A stretch of 8,335 nt of DNA from Gammaproteobacteria bacterium. GTDB taxonomy: Bacteria; Pseudomonadota; Gammaproteobacteria; Chromatiales; Chromatiaceae. The notes beneath the pieces are model-generated. The model was not told the origin of the DNA, did not search any database, and saw nothing but the letters and a program-made list of their open reading frames with translations. The stretch lies in the NCBI GenBank assembly GCA_013041975.1, contig JABDQZ010000212.1, positions 1 through 8,335 of the forward strand, given 5' to 3'. Position numbers and translations under genes: made by a program. Below are positions 1-6,467 of the stretch, piece by piece (positions within the stretch are counted from its first letter, which is position 1; each line of letters starts with the position of its first letter).

Positions 1-746
1 GCCTGGATCATCAGGGTATGGTACTGGATTTTTCCGATGTGAAAAAAAAGGTTAAACAACTGATTGATGATGATTTTGACCACAAACTGGTGATCCCTGA
101 AAAATATGATGGCAGCAGCAGCAAAACCAGTGGCAAACGCCTGCAGAACACGTTCAGATTAATAGACGGCAGAAAGATCGTTCACATAGCACCCGAATCT
201 GCCTACTGTTCGTTACCCTGTGAGGAAATCAATGAACAACAGATGGCTGAAGCCATCACCGAAAAACTTGGCAAAATCCTGCCAGATAACGTTGAACAGA
301 TTGACATCAGGCTGTACCCGGAAACTATCGATGGCCCATATTATCATTACAGCCACGGACTGAAACATCATGCTGGAAACTGCCAGCGTATCGCTCATGG
401 ACACAGATCATGCATCGAAATCCTGGAACAGGATGATCATCGCCATGACCTGGAATTGGAATGGTCAGAAAGATGGAGAGATATTTACATCGGCACACGA
501 AGTGATATCCATGAGCAGTATTCAGAAAACGGTACTGACTACATACATTTTCGCTACACAGCCTGCCAGGGACTGTTTGAATTAATCATTCCTGCCCGCT
601 GCTGTTACCTGGTAGACATTGACACAACGGTTGAAAACCTGGCAGGGCATATAGCCGGCGAACTGAAAGTCTCTCAACCGGGTAGCCAGTTTTCCATCTA
701 TGCGTATGAGGGGATAGAGAAAGGCGCTATCAGCAATACCTTCTAA
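1..746 (+). CDS. 6-carboxytetrahydropterin synthase (QueD/PTPS) family protein with tandem PTPS units, 5' end missing
   Basis: The reading frame is open from base 3 upstream of the first ATG (base 18) and reads LDHQGMVLDFSDVK, the mid-domain GxxxDF element of PTPS enzymes, so ATG 18 is internal and the true start lies before the window. Counting from that Met, FDHKLVIP (D21, H22) matches the catalytic Asp-His region of a first PTPS unit, which ends near LYPETIDG (98-106). A second unit then begins: HGLKHH, C122 and H127-G-H129 match the catalytic Cys and zinc-ligand HGH motif, and NTF-terminal YEGIEKGA (230-237) matches the pterin-binding Glu region. The middle of the second unit lacks a clear GxxxDF and LDH, so the two units look unequal. 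The family makes 6-carboxytetrahydropterin from dihydroneopterin triphosphate for queuosine and other 7-deazapurines in the cytoplasm. E. coli QueD is about 120 residues with one unit; this fragment alone has over 240. Family membership is firm; a true QueD role is not. Confidence 0.8.
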   Translation, partial: LDHQGMVLDFSDVKKKVKQLIDDDFDHKLVIPEKYDGSSSKTSGKRLQNTFRLIDGRKIVHIAPESAYCSLPCEEINEQQMAEAITEKLGKILPDNVEQIDIRLYPETIDGPYYHYSHGLKHHAGNCQRIAHGHRSCIEILEQDDHRHDLELEWSERWRDIYIGTRSDIHEQYSENGTDYIHFRYTACQGLFELIIPARCCYLVDIDTTVENLAGHIAGELKVSQPGSQFSIYAYEGIEKGAISNTF

Positions 747-765
747 GGCACTTTGTATATTGATG

Positions 766-784
766 GCGAATACCCAAGATTCGC
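766..784 (+). other. Small inverted repeat downstream of the PTPS gene
   Basis: GCGAAT (766-771) and ATTCGC (779-784) are perfect complements around a 7-base loop, 20 bases after the PTPS stop. There is no T-run after it, so it does not qualify as an intrinsic terminator. It could aid Rho-dependent termination or protect the 3' end, but chance is also possible. Confidence 0.25.
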
Positions 785-851
785 TCACCATGAGTAAAAG
801 GCGCCGTCAATAAAGAAAAATGACAATCGTATTTACTTCTATTCGACCCAG

Positions 852-872
852 TTCTCATTATTGAAATGAGAA
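852..872. promoter_or_regulatory. 8-bp dyad, possible operator (weakly Fur-like)
   Basis: TTCTCATT (852-859) and AATGAGAA (865-872) form a perfect 8-bp inverted repeat with a 5-base spacer. It covers the candidate -35 of the promoter proposed just downstream, where a repressor would act. Bases 862-880 match 12 of 19 positions of the classical Fur box, mostly in the AATGA-AATCA core, which is suggestive but below what I would call a Fur site. As RNA it would be a short A/T-rich hairpin. Confidence 0.35.
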
Positions 873-888
873 TCAATGTATCTTTATT
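861..888 (+). promoter_or_regulatory. Candidate sigma-70 promoter for the zinc-ribbon gene
   Basis: TTGAAA (861-866, 5 of 6 to the -35 consensus) is followed 16 bases later by TTTATT (883-888, 4 of 6 to the -10). Transcription would begin near 895, leaving a leader of about 12 bases before ATG 907. The overlapping dyad at 852-872 makes it a plausible regulated promoter. The -10 is weak, so confidence is low. Confidence 0.3.
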
Positions 889-906
889 CCATCACCTGGC
901 AAATTG

Positions 907-1107
907 ATGAGCATTGGAATGGAGACAGAAAAAACAGAGATAATAGATATACCGACCGAGTTTTTCAGCTTATTCTGCTATTGCCCTCGCTGTAATTCTT
1001 ACCAGATGATTCGTTCCAAAGAATATACTGATGATACACTTGAAAGAATGCGCTATGACTCAGTCTGTCCAAAATGCGGAAGCGTAGGTCTTGATTGCGC
1101 ACATTAA
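907..1107 (+). CDS. Small zinc-ribbon protein, function unknown
   Basis: About 66 residues. An acidic N-terminal tail (METEKTEIIDIP) precedes a compact core with two CxxC knuckles, CPRC near residues 26-29 and CPKCG near 54-58, separated by about 24 residues. This is the usual four-Cys zinc-ribbon layout; two further Cys (24 and 64) flank the knuckles. There is no signal peptide or membrane segment, so it should be cytoplasmic. I do not recognise a named family. Start choice is open: TTG 904, ATG 907 and ATG 919 are all in frame, none with a strong Shine-Dalgarno; 907 is the first ATG. It converges with the receptor gene ending at 1181, with 73 bases and no clear terminator between. Such small ribbons often bind nucleic acid or partner proteins, but nothing here shows which. 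Confidence 0.65.
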   Translation: MSIGMETEKTEIIDIPTEFFSLFCYCPRCNSYQMIRSKEYTDDTLERMRYDSVCPKCGSVGLDCAH

Positions 1108-1180
1108 CTGCAATTGATAACAAGGAAGAACATTCTGACTGGCATTATCCCAATAAGTTAGCACGACCCTACAATTCCAT

Positions 1181-4100
1181 CTAATTCGATTTTATCCAGG
1201 TAATAATTTCATCAAGTGGTTGTGGTCGACAAATACCATATCCCTGCGCTTCATCACACTGCATTTCTTTTAGCAACTCAAGCGTTTCACTATCTTCTAC
1301 ACCCTCTGCTATGACTTTTAAATCCAAACTGTGAGCAAGCGCAATGGTTGATCTTACGATGGCACTATCCTGTGTATTTTTACGCATCTCGATTACAAAT
1401 GAACGATCAATTTTCAGCGCTGAAACGGATAACTGACGCAAATATGATAACGATGAATATCCGGTTCCATAATCATCAATAGCTGTTTTAATACCCCTGC
1501 TATGGAATTTATTGACTATTTCCACGGCATTATCGGGATCTTGCATCACAGCAGATTCGGTTAGCTCCAGTTCAATTTCTGATGGTAAGAGATTATTCCT
1601 TGCCAATGATGATTCAATTGCGTCAAAACAAGTATTATCAATCAAATTTCGTGCAGATAAATTTATCGCTATGGTCTGACTTATCTCCATTGTCAGCATT
1701 CTTTTTTTATCGGCTACTGCCAACTCTGTCACCGCTTGAGTAAATAAGTTAATCACATCACTCATTTCAACAATATCCAGAAAGCTGCCGGGATACATCA
1801 ACCCCTCTCTCGGGTGATCCCATCTAACCAGGGCCTCTAAGCCTGAAACCTTTCCTGTCGCGATATTGATTTTGGGCTGGTAATGCAATACAAACTGTTT
1901 CTCCTGAATTGCCAGGTTTAATTCATTTGCAAGCGTTAATCGCTGAGTACTGTATTCATCGGTCGAGGGATCATAAAATGCCACACCAACAGAACGTTTT
2001 TTTGCGGAGTACATTGCGACGTCTGCGGCTCTTAATAACTCATGACTGTTTTTTCCATGCTCAGGATAAATAGCAACACCAAGACTTGCACCTACTGTCA
2101 CATTAAAACCACCAACATGAAAAGGTCGCCTCAAGGCTTCAACCAAGTCCTCTGCCATCAGACGTAAGTTTTCAGTGGTTATATCAGTAGAAATAATCAG
2201 GGCAAATTCGTCTCCACCGAGCCTTGCAATGGTGGCCGCCTCATCAGGACATCTATTGCGCAACCGAGGTCCAACTTGCGCAAGCACCTGATCACCAAGG
2301 TGATGACCCAGCGTATCATTAATTTCTTTAAACCTGTCCAGATCGAGCAGCATCATGACAATCGAGTTATTTAACGCATCAGCAGCTTTGACATGCCGGG
2401 GAAAGGCTTCATGCAGAGATTTTCTATTTGGCAGCCCGGTAAGGCTGTCATGACCTGCTTGAAAAGCAAGTTTCTTTTCCAGGCTTTTACGTTCAGTAAT
2501 ATCACGGATAATGCCCAGGAAGTATGGTTTGTTTTTAATTTCTACTTTGCTGAGCCTGACTTCGGCATCAAATATTGCCCCGTCCTGCCTGGCATGCAAC
2601 CAATCAAAAAATTGTTCTCCATGGGTGACTGTAGCCTGCAGAATCTTTCGTGCTTTTTCTAGTGAAGTCAGGCCATCAGGCTGCAATTCAGGCGAATACT
2701 CATCAATGCTTTTACCGGTGAACTGGTTCCTCGTACATCCGAATAACTCCAATGTAGCCGGGTTGCAGTCCGTTACAGTACCTTCTGTATCAAGTAAGAT
2801 GATTGCATCCCCCGCGTTGTCAAATAACGCGTGATAAAGCATCTCAGCTTCCCTTAGGTTTGCCTGCATCGCCTTGCGTTCTGTTAAGTCCGTTCCTATT
2901 CCTAAAAAACCAATAACCTCGCCACTGACTGAACGTAAGGCTGTAACAGATAGGTATACAGGCAGTTTCGATCCATTTTTATGTATGTAATGCCACTCCC
3001 TTTCATCAATAAGGCCTGCTCGAGCCTTTTTGACAAAAACCTCAAAACCAGGTTCTATCAATTCTCCAAATTCGTTTGATAGTGTTTCTGCATACTGCTT
3101 GACTTCATTCGGGTCATGAATGAGGGCTGGCGTTTTTTTTCCAATAAGCTCAGCAGAAGCGTAACCAAGCATCTGTTCAGCTTTCTTGTTAAACGTCGCA
3201 ATAACACCGTGCGTATCCGTTGAAATAACACAATAATCTGCACTATCAAGAACCGCCTCTTGCCAGGCCGATAGCTGCTGTGTCGGGCGCGACAGTCTGT
3301 TTGAAAGAAACCAGCTGATTAAAATAGCCAGCAAAACTCCAAATGCACTAACACCCATAGTGGCATATTTAATTTGTTCTATTCGGGTTTCCAGTTCAGC
3401 CACAGGTTGAGGCACCATGACACCCCAGCCAGTCTCTTCGACAAAGGTCAGTCCTGCGATCATATCGGCCTTTTTTGCTGGCGAATAAAACTGCTCAACA
3501 CCCGTATCACGACCCATCATGCGCTTAACGGCGGACACTTTTGAGATATTTTTTATCGACCTGACCCATGCAGCTTTTGGATGCGCAAGCACATTACCAA
3601 CCTGATCAACAATGGCAGCATGTCCCAGAACACCAAATTTAATTCTGCTCTGCAGCACGGAAAAGTAAGCTGTTGTCATTTCTGCTACCAGGTAGTACTG
3701 CCTATCACCAAACAAAGGCGTAATGATTAATATGCGCGGCTGACCCTTGCTATCATGTTGAATTGGCAGGAAAACTGTTTCAGTGTTCTGTGCCGCCTGT
3801 TTTAAGGCGCTCAATTGTGCAGAGGTTAAGGCTCCGGGTACTGAGATATCTGCAGTTGATAGTGCTGAGACTTGTTCGCCGGACTTATTAAAAATCCGCA
3901 GGCTTGAAATATTTTGTGAATGAAGCAGTTTTCTAAACTTACTGTCGATATTTTCCAGCGAATGCCCAGCTATGAACTCCAGTATTGCCACTGTATCCTG
4001 GGCATACCTTGAAAGAGCCAGAGAAAGGTTCTTTGCTACAAGCAGGTGTTTTTCTTCAACAGCTTCATATTCATTGTCCCGCGCTGAATCCATTACCCAC

Positions 4101-4186
4101 CAGCTGAGCAATAAAACCGGAATAACTGAAATAACCAGAAACGAAACAAAAACAACAACGCGTAAATTTTTCTGATTTAATAACAT
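1181..4186 (-). CDS. Membrane receptor with dCache-PAS-PAS-GGDEF-EAL domains (c-di-GMP cyclase/phosphodiesterase)
   Basis: Residues 8-31 form a first membrane helix. Residues about 35-270 are a periplasmic double-Cache (dCache) sensor, with the typical VLGHAAIVDQVGNVLAHP stretch and the GLTFVEETGWGVMVPQP strand. Residues about 275-295 are the second helix. Two PAS domains follow (about 305-438 and 447-567), each ending in a DLTERK/DITERK linker. The GGDEF domain (about 570-740) opens with DSLTGLPNR and has an intact GGDEF at 657-661, but the inhibitory RxxD site is absent (D648 and A651 occupy its Arg and Asp positions). The EAL domain (about 750-1001) keeps E784-A-L, NLS (N842), ELTE (E874), DDYGTGYSS (D904, D905), K925, E961 and Q981, so both cyclase and phosphodiesterase activities are possible; the net direction cannot be read. 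ATG 4186 directly precedes the first helix, although no Shine-Dalgarno is evident. It is transcribed in the same direction as the CZB gene, 223 bp downstream of it. The ligand is unknown. Confidence 0.95.
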   Translation of the reverse strand: MLLNQKNLRVVVFVSFLVISVIPVLLLSWWVMDSARDNEYEAVEEKHLLVAKNLSLALSRYAQDTVAILEFIAGHSLENIDSKFRKLLHSQNISSLRIFNKSGEQVSALSTADISVPGALTSAQLSALKQAAQNTETVFLPIQHDSKGQPRILIITPLFGDRQYYLVAEMTTAYFSVLQSRIKFGVLGHAAIVDQVGNVLAHPKAAWVRSIKNISKVSAVKRMMGRDTGVEQFYSPAKKADMIAGLTFVEETGWGVMVPQPVAELETRIEQIKYATMGVSAFGVLLAILISWFLSNRLSRPTQQLSAWQEAVLDSADYCVISTDTHGVIATFNKKAEQMLGYASAELIGKKTPALIHDPNEVKQYAETLSNEFGELIEPGFEVFVKKARAGLIDEREWHYIHKNGSKLPVYLSVTALRSVSGEVIGFLGIGTDLTERKAMQANLREAEMLYHALFDNAGDAIILLDTEGTVTDCNPATLELFGCTRNQFTGKSIDEYSPELQPDGLTSLEKARKILQATVTHGEQFFDWLHARQDGAIFDAEVRLSKVEIKNKPYFLGIIRDITERKSLEKKLAFQAGHDSLTGLPNRKSLHEAFPRHVKAADALNNSIVMMLLDLDRFKEINDTLGHHLGDQVLAQVGPRLRNRCPDEAATIARLGGDEFALIISTDITTENLRLMAEDLVEALRRPFHVGGFNVTVGASLGVAIYPEHGKNSHELLRAADVAMYSAKKRSVGVAFYDPSTDEYSTQRLTLANELNLAIQEKQFVLHYQPKINIATGKVSGLEALVRWDHPREGLMYPGSFLDIVEMSDVINLFTQAVTELAVADKKRMLTMEISQTIAINLSARNLIDNTCFDAIESSLARNNLLPSEIELELTESAVMQDPDNAVEIVNKFHSRGIKTAIDDYGTGYSSLSYLRQLSVSALKIDRSFVIEMRKNTQDSAIVRSTIALAHSLDLKVIAEGVEDSETLELLKEMQCDEAQGYGICRPQPLDEIITWIKSN

Positions 4187-4237
4187 TGGTTAATGTTTTA
4201 CAGACACAAATCTGTAACTTGAGGATATCCAGGCAGC

Positions 4238-4335
4238 CGGTTCGAAATTTTTATACATGCTCAACGTAAACAACGGCAGCTGGTGAATTTACTTTAATCT
4301 TCTGCGATTATTCTTGGCGATCGGTTCAAATTTTT
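4238..4335. repeat. Two near-identical AT-rich direct repeats upstream of the receptor gene
   Basis: CGGTTCGAAATTTTT (4238-4252) and CGGTTCAAATTTTT (4322-4335) differ by one inserted G and are in the same orientation, 84 bases apart, about eight helical turns. They sit in the gap between the CZB gene and the receptor gene, roughly 50 and 140 bases upstream of the receptor start. They could be paired protein-binding sites, or chance in AT-rich DNA. The rest of this 223-bp gap shows no gene. Confidence 0.4.
4250..4255 (-). promoter_or_regulatory. Candidate -10 box for the receptor gene
   Basis: On the minus strand TATAAA (5 of 6 to TATAAT) lies about 64 bases upstream of ATG 4186 and overlaps the proximal repeat copy. 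No convincing -35 stands 16-18 bases upstream, so it would need an activator or another sigma factor. Shown only as the best -10 in the gap. Confidence 0.2.
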
Positions 4336-4385
4336 CACTGGATATGGCCAGAATAAATACTCAGCTGACTGAATAAACGAAAGTC

Positions 4386-4401
4386 AAAACAGCTTGGCTG
4401 T
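4386..4401 (-). terminator. Weak possible terminator after the CZB gene
   Basis: On the minus strand ACAGC-CAA-GCTGT is followed by TTTTG. A 5-bp stem with a 3-base loop and four T is marginal for intrinsic termination. If real, it would separate the CZB gene from the receptor gene; if not, read-through could join them. Confidence 0.25.
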
Positions 4402-4409
4402 AAACCCCG

Positions 4410-4763
4410 TCACGTGCTGTTACTGACTTCCTGCAATCGCTGAAGATATCCAACAACTTCCTGAGACATTCTGATGAAGTCCTGCTCCACTTCAACCGCT
4501 TTACTTTCTTCACCTGACTGAATAGCCGCTATCAGCTCACCTGCCAGTTTGTGAAATACTTCATGACTATCAACCAATTGTCTGAATTCAGGCATTCCCT
4601 TGTAGAGTTCTAGGCCCTCTGCGCTCAACCAGTGCCCCAGCTCACAGGTATTATGACTGGTGATCTTCTGCATGTCCGCTTCAGAGAATTCTTCAGCATC
4701 CAACAACGATGCTATGCCATCTATCCATGCAAGGTGATTTTCGATTTCCTGTTCCAGGTCCAT
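4410..4763 (-). CDS. Free-standing CZB (chemoreceptor zinc-binding) domain protein
   Basis: The whole 117-residue protein is one CZB domain. It shows the 3His/1Cys zinc signature: H10 in ENHLAW, C40 in CELGHWL, H67 and H71 in SHEVFH, with the expected small helical spacing between them. In known proteins CZB domains bind zinc very tightly and control attached outputs, as in E. coli DgcZ (a diguanylate cyclase) and Helicobacter TlpD (a chemoreceptor, oxidant-sensitive through the Cys). Here no output domain is attached, so it must act by partner binding if it signals. No signal peptide or membrane segment is present; it should be cytoplasmic. ATG 4763 is fixed by an in-frame TGA four codons upstream. 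It begins 1 base after the stop of the truncated amidohydrolase, with only a weak GAGA as ribosome site, so translational coupling is likely. The next gene downstream is a GGDEF-EAL receptor, a tempting but unproven partner. Confidence 0.85.
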   Translation of the reverse strand: MDLEQEIENHLAWIDGIASLLDAEEFSEADMQKITSHNTCELGHWLSAEGLELYKGMPEFRQLVDSHEVFHKLAGELIAAIQSGEESKAVEVEQDFIRMSQEVVGYLQRLQEVSNST

Positions 4764-4764
4764 T

Positions 4765-4893
4765 TTAATTTCTCATCATGACTGAAATGGAAGAAGCAAT
4801 TTTTTCGATACGCCCTTCCCTGATTAACAGGTCGCCTTCTGAAACCTGCCCATCGTTAGCTATGGTCGCATTTTTTATCAGTCTCAGGGTCAT
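4765..4893 (-). pseudogene. N-terminal remnant of a dihydroorotase-type amidohydrolase (42 codons)
   Basis: This short frame is complete from ATG 4893 to TAA 4765. It begins MTLRLIKNATIANDGQ, followed by SEGDLLIREGRIEKIASSIS, which closely follows the N-terminal beta-sandwich strand pattern of class I dihydroorotases and related cyclic amidohydrolases (LIKNAxIVNEG, then GDVLIxDGRIxKI). The family is usually over 400 residues; here the frame ends with VMMRN just after the first strands. The HxH metal motif and all catalytic residues are missing, and the DNA that follows is the CZB gene. The remnant keeps a good ribosome site, AGAGGG about 8 bases before its ATG, starting right after the gloB stop (gap 13 bp). 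It therefore looks like the start of a third gene of the hisI-gloB operon that lost its body through deletion or replacement. It may still be translated and serve as a leader for the CZB gene. Confidence 0.7.
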
Positions 4894-4906
4894 GGGTTTG
4901 CCCTCT

Positions 4907-5683
4907 TCAATCGTAATCCCTGTCTTTCCACCGCCTTAACGCAGTAAAGACTTCAGCATTGTTATTTAATGGCCTGCCAGCCCATTGTTCAGCCGCTGAA
5001 ATAACATTTTGCTGTTCAACCCGTAAGAAAGGGTTGGTATCGAGCTCTTGCTGTAACGAAGACGGTACTGTTGGTATCGCTTGCTCCACAGCAGCTTCCA
5101 CCGACTGCTGGCGCTGTTTCAATACCTCGCTTTGCGGCTCCACCCACAAACCAAAACCCACATTGGCCTGCGTGTATTCATGAGCACAGTATAGCTGTGT
5201 TTCCGGCGGTAATTTTCGAATTCGGTCAAGCGAAGCGGACATCTGCTCGAAGGTGCCGGTAAAGACACGACCACAACCACCGGCAAACAGGGTATCGCCA
5301 CAGAACAACACGCCATTGCCCAGATAGGCCACATGACCTTCTGTATGACCAGGAATGGATAAAACTTCAAAGTCCAGGTTCATACCAGGCAGTGAAATCT
5401 GCTGGTGATCTTCTACTGAACGACTGATCTGACTGATGGATTCATTGCCTGGACCAAATACCTCAACACCAGGGTAACGCTTTTTCAATGCATCAATACC
5501 ACCGGTATGATCATAGTGCTTGTGAGTGACAAGTATCGACGTCAGCCTCAGATCCCGCTTTTCAAGCACAGAGATAACCGGCTCCTCATCACCAGGATCT
5601 ACCACGGCACAAGCATCAGTGTCGTCTCGGGTTATCAACCAGATGTAGTTATCTTCAAAAGCACGAAGTGGTTCGATATCCAA
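4907..5683 (-). CDS. gloB: Hydroxyacylglutathione hydrolase (glyoxalase II)
   Basis: Hydrolyses S-D-lactoylglutathione to D-lactate and glutathione, the second step of methylglyoxal detoxification in the cytoplasm. The metallo-beta-lactamase fold motif THKHYDH gives H54, H56, D58 and H59; H113 (PGHTEGH), D130 (FCGDTLF) and H168 (CAHEYT) complete the binuclear metal site. CGRVFTGT (137-144) matches the loop near the active site. The C-terminal HAGH domain (about 169-258) is full length, with NPFLR at 217-221. At 258 residues it is the normal size. The start is TTG 5683: it gives the canonical N-terminus DIEPLRAFEDNYIW, and the next in-frame Met is residue 101, so no ATG alternative exists. It lies 2 bp after the hisI stop, which points to coupling and a low, stoichiometric expression with hisI. 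A truncated amidohydrolase follows 13 bp downstream. Confidence 0.95.
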   Translation of the reverse strand: MDIEPLRAFEDNYIWLITRDDTDACAVVDPGDEEPVISVLEKRDLRLTSILVTHKHYDHTGGIDALKKRYPGVEVFGPGNESISQISRSVEDHQQISLPGMNLDFEVLSIPGHTEGHVAYLGNGVLFCGDTLFAGGCGRVFTGTFEQMSASLDRIRKLPPETQLYCAHEYTQANVGFGLWVEPQSEVLKQRQQSVEAAVEQAIPTVPSSLQQELDTNPFLRVEQQNVISAAEQWAGRPLNNNAEVFTALRRWKDRDYD

Positions 5684-5685
5684 GG

Positions 5686-6129
5686 TTATTTTTTTCCGTA
5701 CAGTTCTTCAGGATCAATTAGTGGTTCTGCATCAACGACAACCTCATTACCTTTCACCACATTGTAGAAACAGTCTCTTCTGCCTGTATGACAAGCCGGG
5801 CCTGTCTGATCAACGAGGAGAAGAATCGTGTCGCCATCACAGTCAAAACGCATCGTTTTCAGTTCCTGCACCTGCCCTGATGACTCACCCTTGCGCCAAT
5901 AGGCCTGCCTGGAACGGGACCAGTAGCACACCCTGCCGGTGTTAAGCGTTTCCTCAATGGCAGCACGATTCATCCATGCCATCATTAACACTTCCAGCGA
6001 ATCATACTGCTGTGCAATGGCAGGAATCAGTCCATCAGCATTGTACGGCAATCCATCCAGCACCTCGGCAAGTCCCAACCCCTCACCCATGGGCATTTTT
6101 TCTGTCTGGTGTAAAACGCTCTTCGCCAT
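5686..6129 (-). CDS. hisI: Phosphoribosyl-AMP cyclohydrolase
   Basis: Opens the adenine ring of phosphoribosyl-AMP, the third step of histidine synthesis. The single-domain form is seen: no HisE pyrophosphohydrolase domain follows. Landmarks are LIPAIAQ (34-40), VLMMAWMN (47-54), YWSRSRQ (69-75), WRKGESSG (78-85), the metal-binding D96-C97-D98-x-D100 and the zinc cysteines C113 (TGPACHTGRR) and C120. The protein is 147 residues, with about 25 residues before the conserved core, slightly longer than usual; Met12 (6096) and Met14 (6090) are possible alternative starts. ATG 6129 has an AGG about nine bases upstream, which favours it. The gene is divergent from DUF1820, with 12 bp between start codons, so its promoter must lie inside the DUF1820 coding region. 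It stands apart from other his genes in this window and forms a short operon with gloB. Confidence 0.95.
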   Translation of the reverse strand: MAKSVLHQTEKMPMGEGLGLAEVLDGLPYNADGLIPAIAQQYDSLEVLMMAWMNRAAIEETLNTGRVCYWSRSRQAYWRKGESSGQVQELKTMRFDCDGDTILLLVDQTGPACHTGRRDCFYNVVKGNEVVVDAEPLIDPEELYGKK

Positions 6130-6135
6130 TAAAAT
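6130..6135 (+). promoter_or_regulatory. Candidate -10 box giving a leaderless DUF1820 message
   Basis: TAAAAT (5 of 6 to TATAAT) ends 6 bases before ATG 6142, so transcription would begin at or next to the A of the start codon. No Shine-Dalgarno precedes that ATG, which fits a leaderless mRNA. The -35 at the right distance (TGGTGT, 6107-6112) is poor, so this is only a candidate. Confidence 0.3.
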
Positions 6136-6141
6136 ACCTGT

Positions 6142-6465
6142 ATGAATATTTTCCGTATCAGTTTTATCAATCAGGGTAAAGTCTACCAGCTACATGCCGA
6201 GTCCGTACACCAGGCAGATATGTATGGTTTTGTGACAATTTCGGGACTGATTTTTGGTGAGACCACTTCTCTGGTCGTTGACCCCGCCGAAGAAAAACTG
6301 CAGTCAGAATTTTCCGGCGTCAAACAAGTCACCATCCCGATGCATTCAATTATCCGTATCGATGAGGTGGAAAAACGCGGACAAAACAAGATACTTGAGC
6401 TGGACGCCAATACCAACGTGTCCGCATTTCCGTCCGGCCTTTATACACCTGACAAGAACAGTTGA
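6142..6465 (+). CDS. DUF1820 family protein
   Basis: A 107-residue soluble protein with the DUF1820 core: MYGFVTISGLIFGE (27-40), LVVDPAEEKL (44-53), F-GVK and IPMHSIIRIDEVEK (65-78). The family is conserved in gammaproteobacteria and has no assigned function that I know. It has no signal peptide or membrane segment. The C-terminal 30 residues after the core are variable and likely flexible. It is the first gene of a three-gene plus-strand operon: its stop (6463-6465) is 2 bases before the ATG of the PDC sensor gene. ATG 6142 lacks a Shine-Dalgarno, and only 12 bp separate it from the hisI start. No upstream alternative start is evident. Confidence 0.85.
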   Translation: MNIFRISFINQGKVYQLHAESVHQADMYGFVTISGLIFGETTSLVVDPAEEKLQSEFSGVKQVTIPMHSIIRIDEVEKRGQNKILELDANTNVSAFPSGLYTPDKNS

Positions 6466-6467
6466 CC

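Noticed and set aside
766..800. Intrinsic terminator of the PTPS gene
   Set aside because: The 6-bp stem has no following T-run.
1108..1180. Shared terminator between the convergent zinc-ribbon and receptor genes
   Set aside because: Only scattered 4-5 base complements are visible, none with a T-run on either strand.
2393..2834. Plus-strand open frames inside the receptor gene
   Set aside because: They lie antisense to the PAS and linker region, have no recognisable domain and no supporting ribosome site.
4239..4247. GGTTCGAA resembling a tRNA T-arm
   Set aside because: No acceptor, anticodon or D-arm pairing around it, and it is explained by the direct repeat.
4765..4893. Dihydroorotase gene broken only by a frameshift and continuing downstream
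   Set aside because: The DNA after the stop encodes the CZB protein, and no frame shows the amidohydrolase HxH motif or later regions.
5507..6179. Plus-strand open frames opposite gloB and hisI
   Set aside because: They are antisense shadows of well-conserved enzymes and show no family features.
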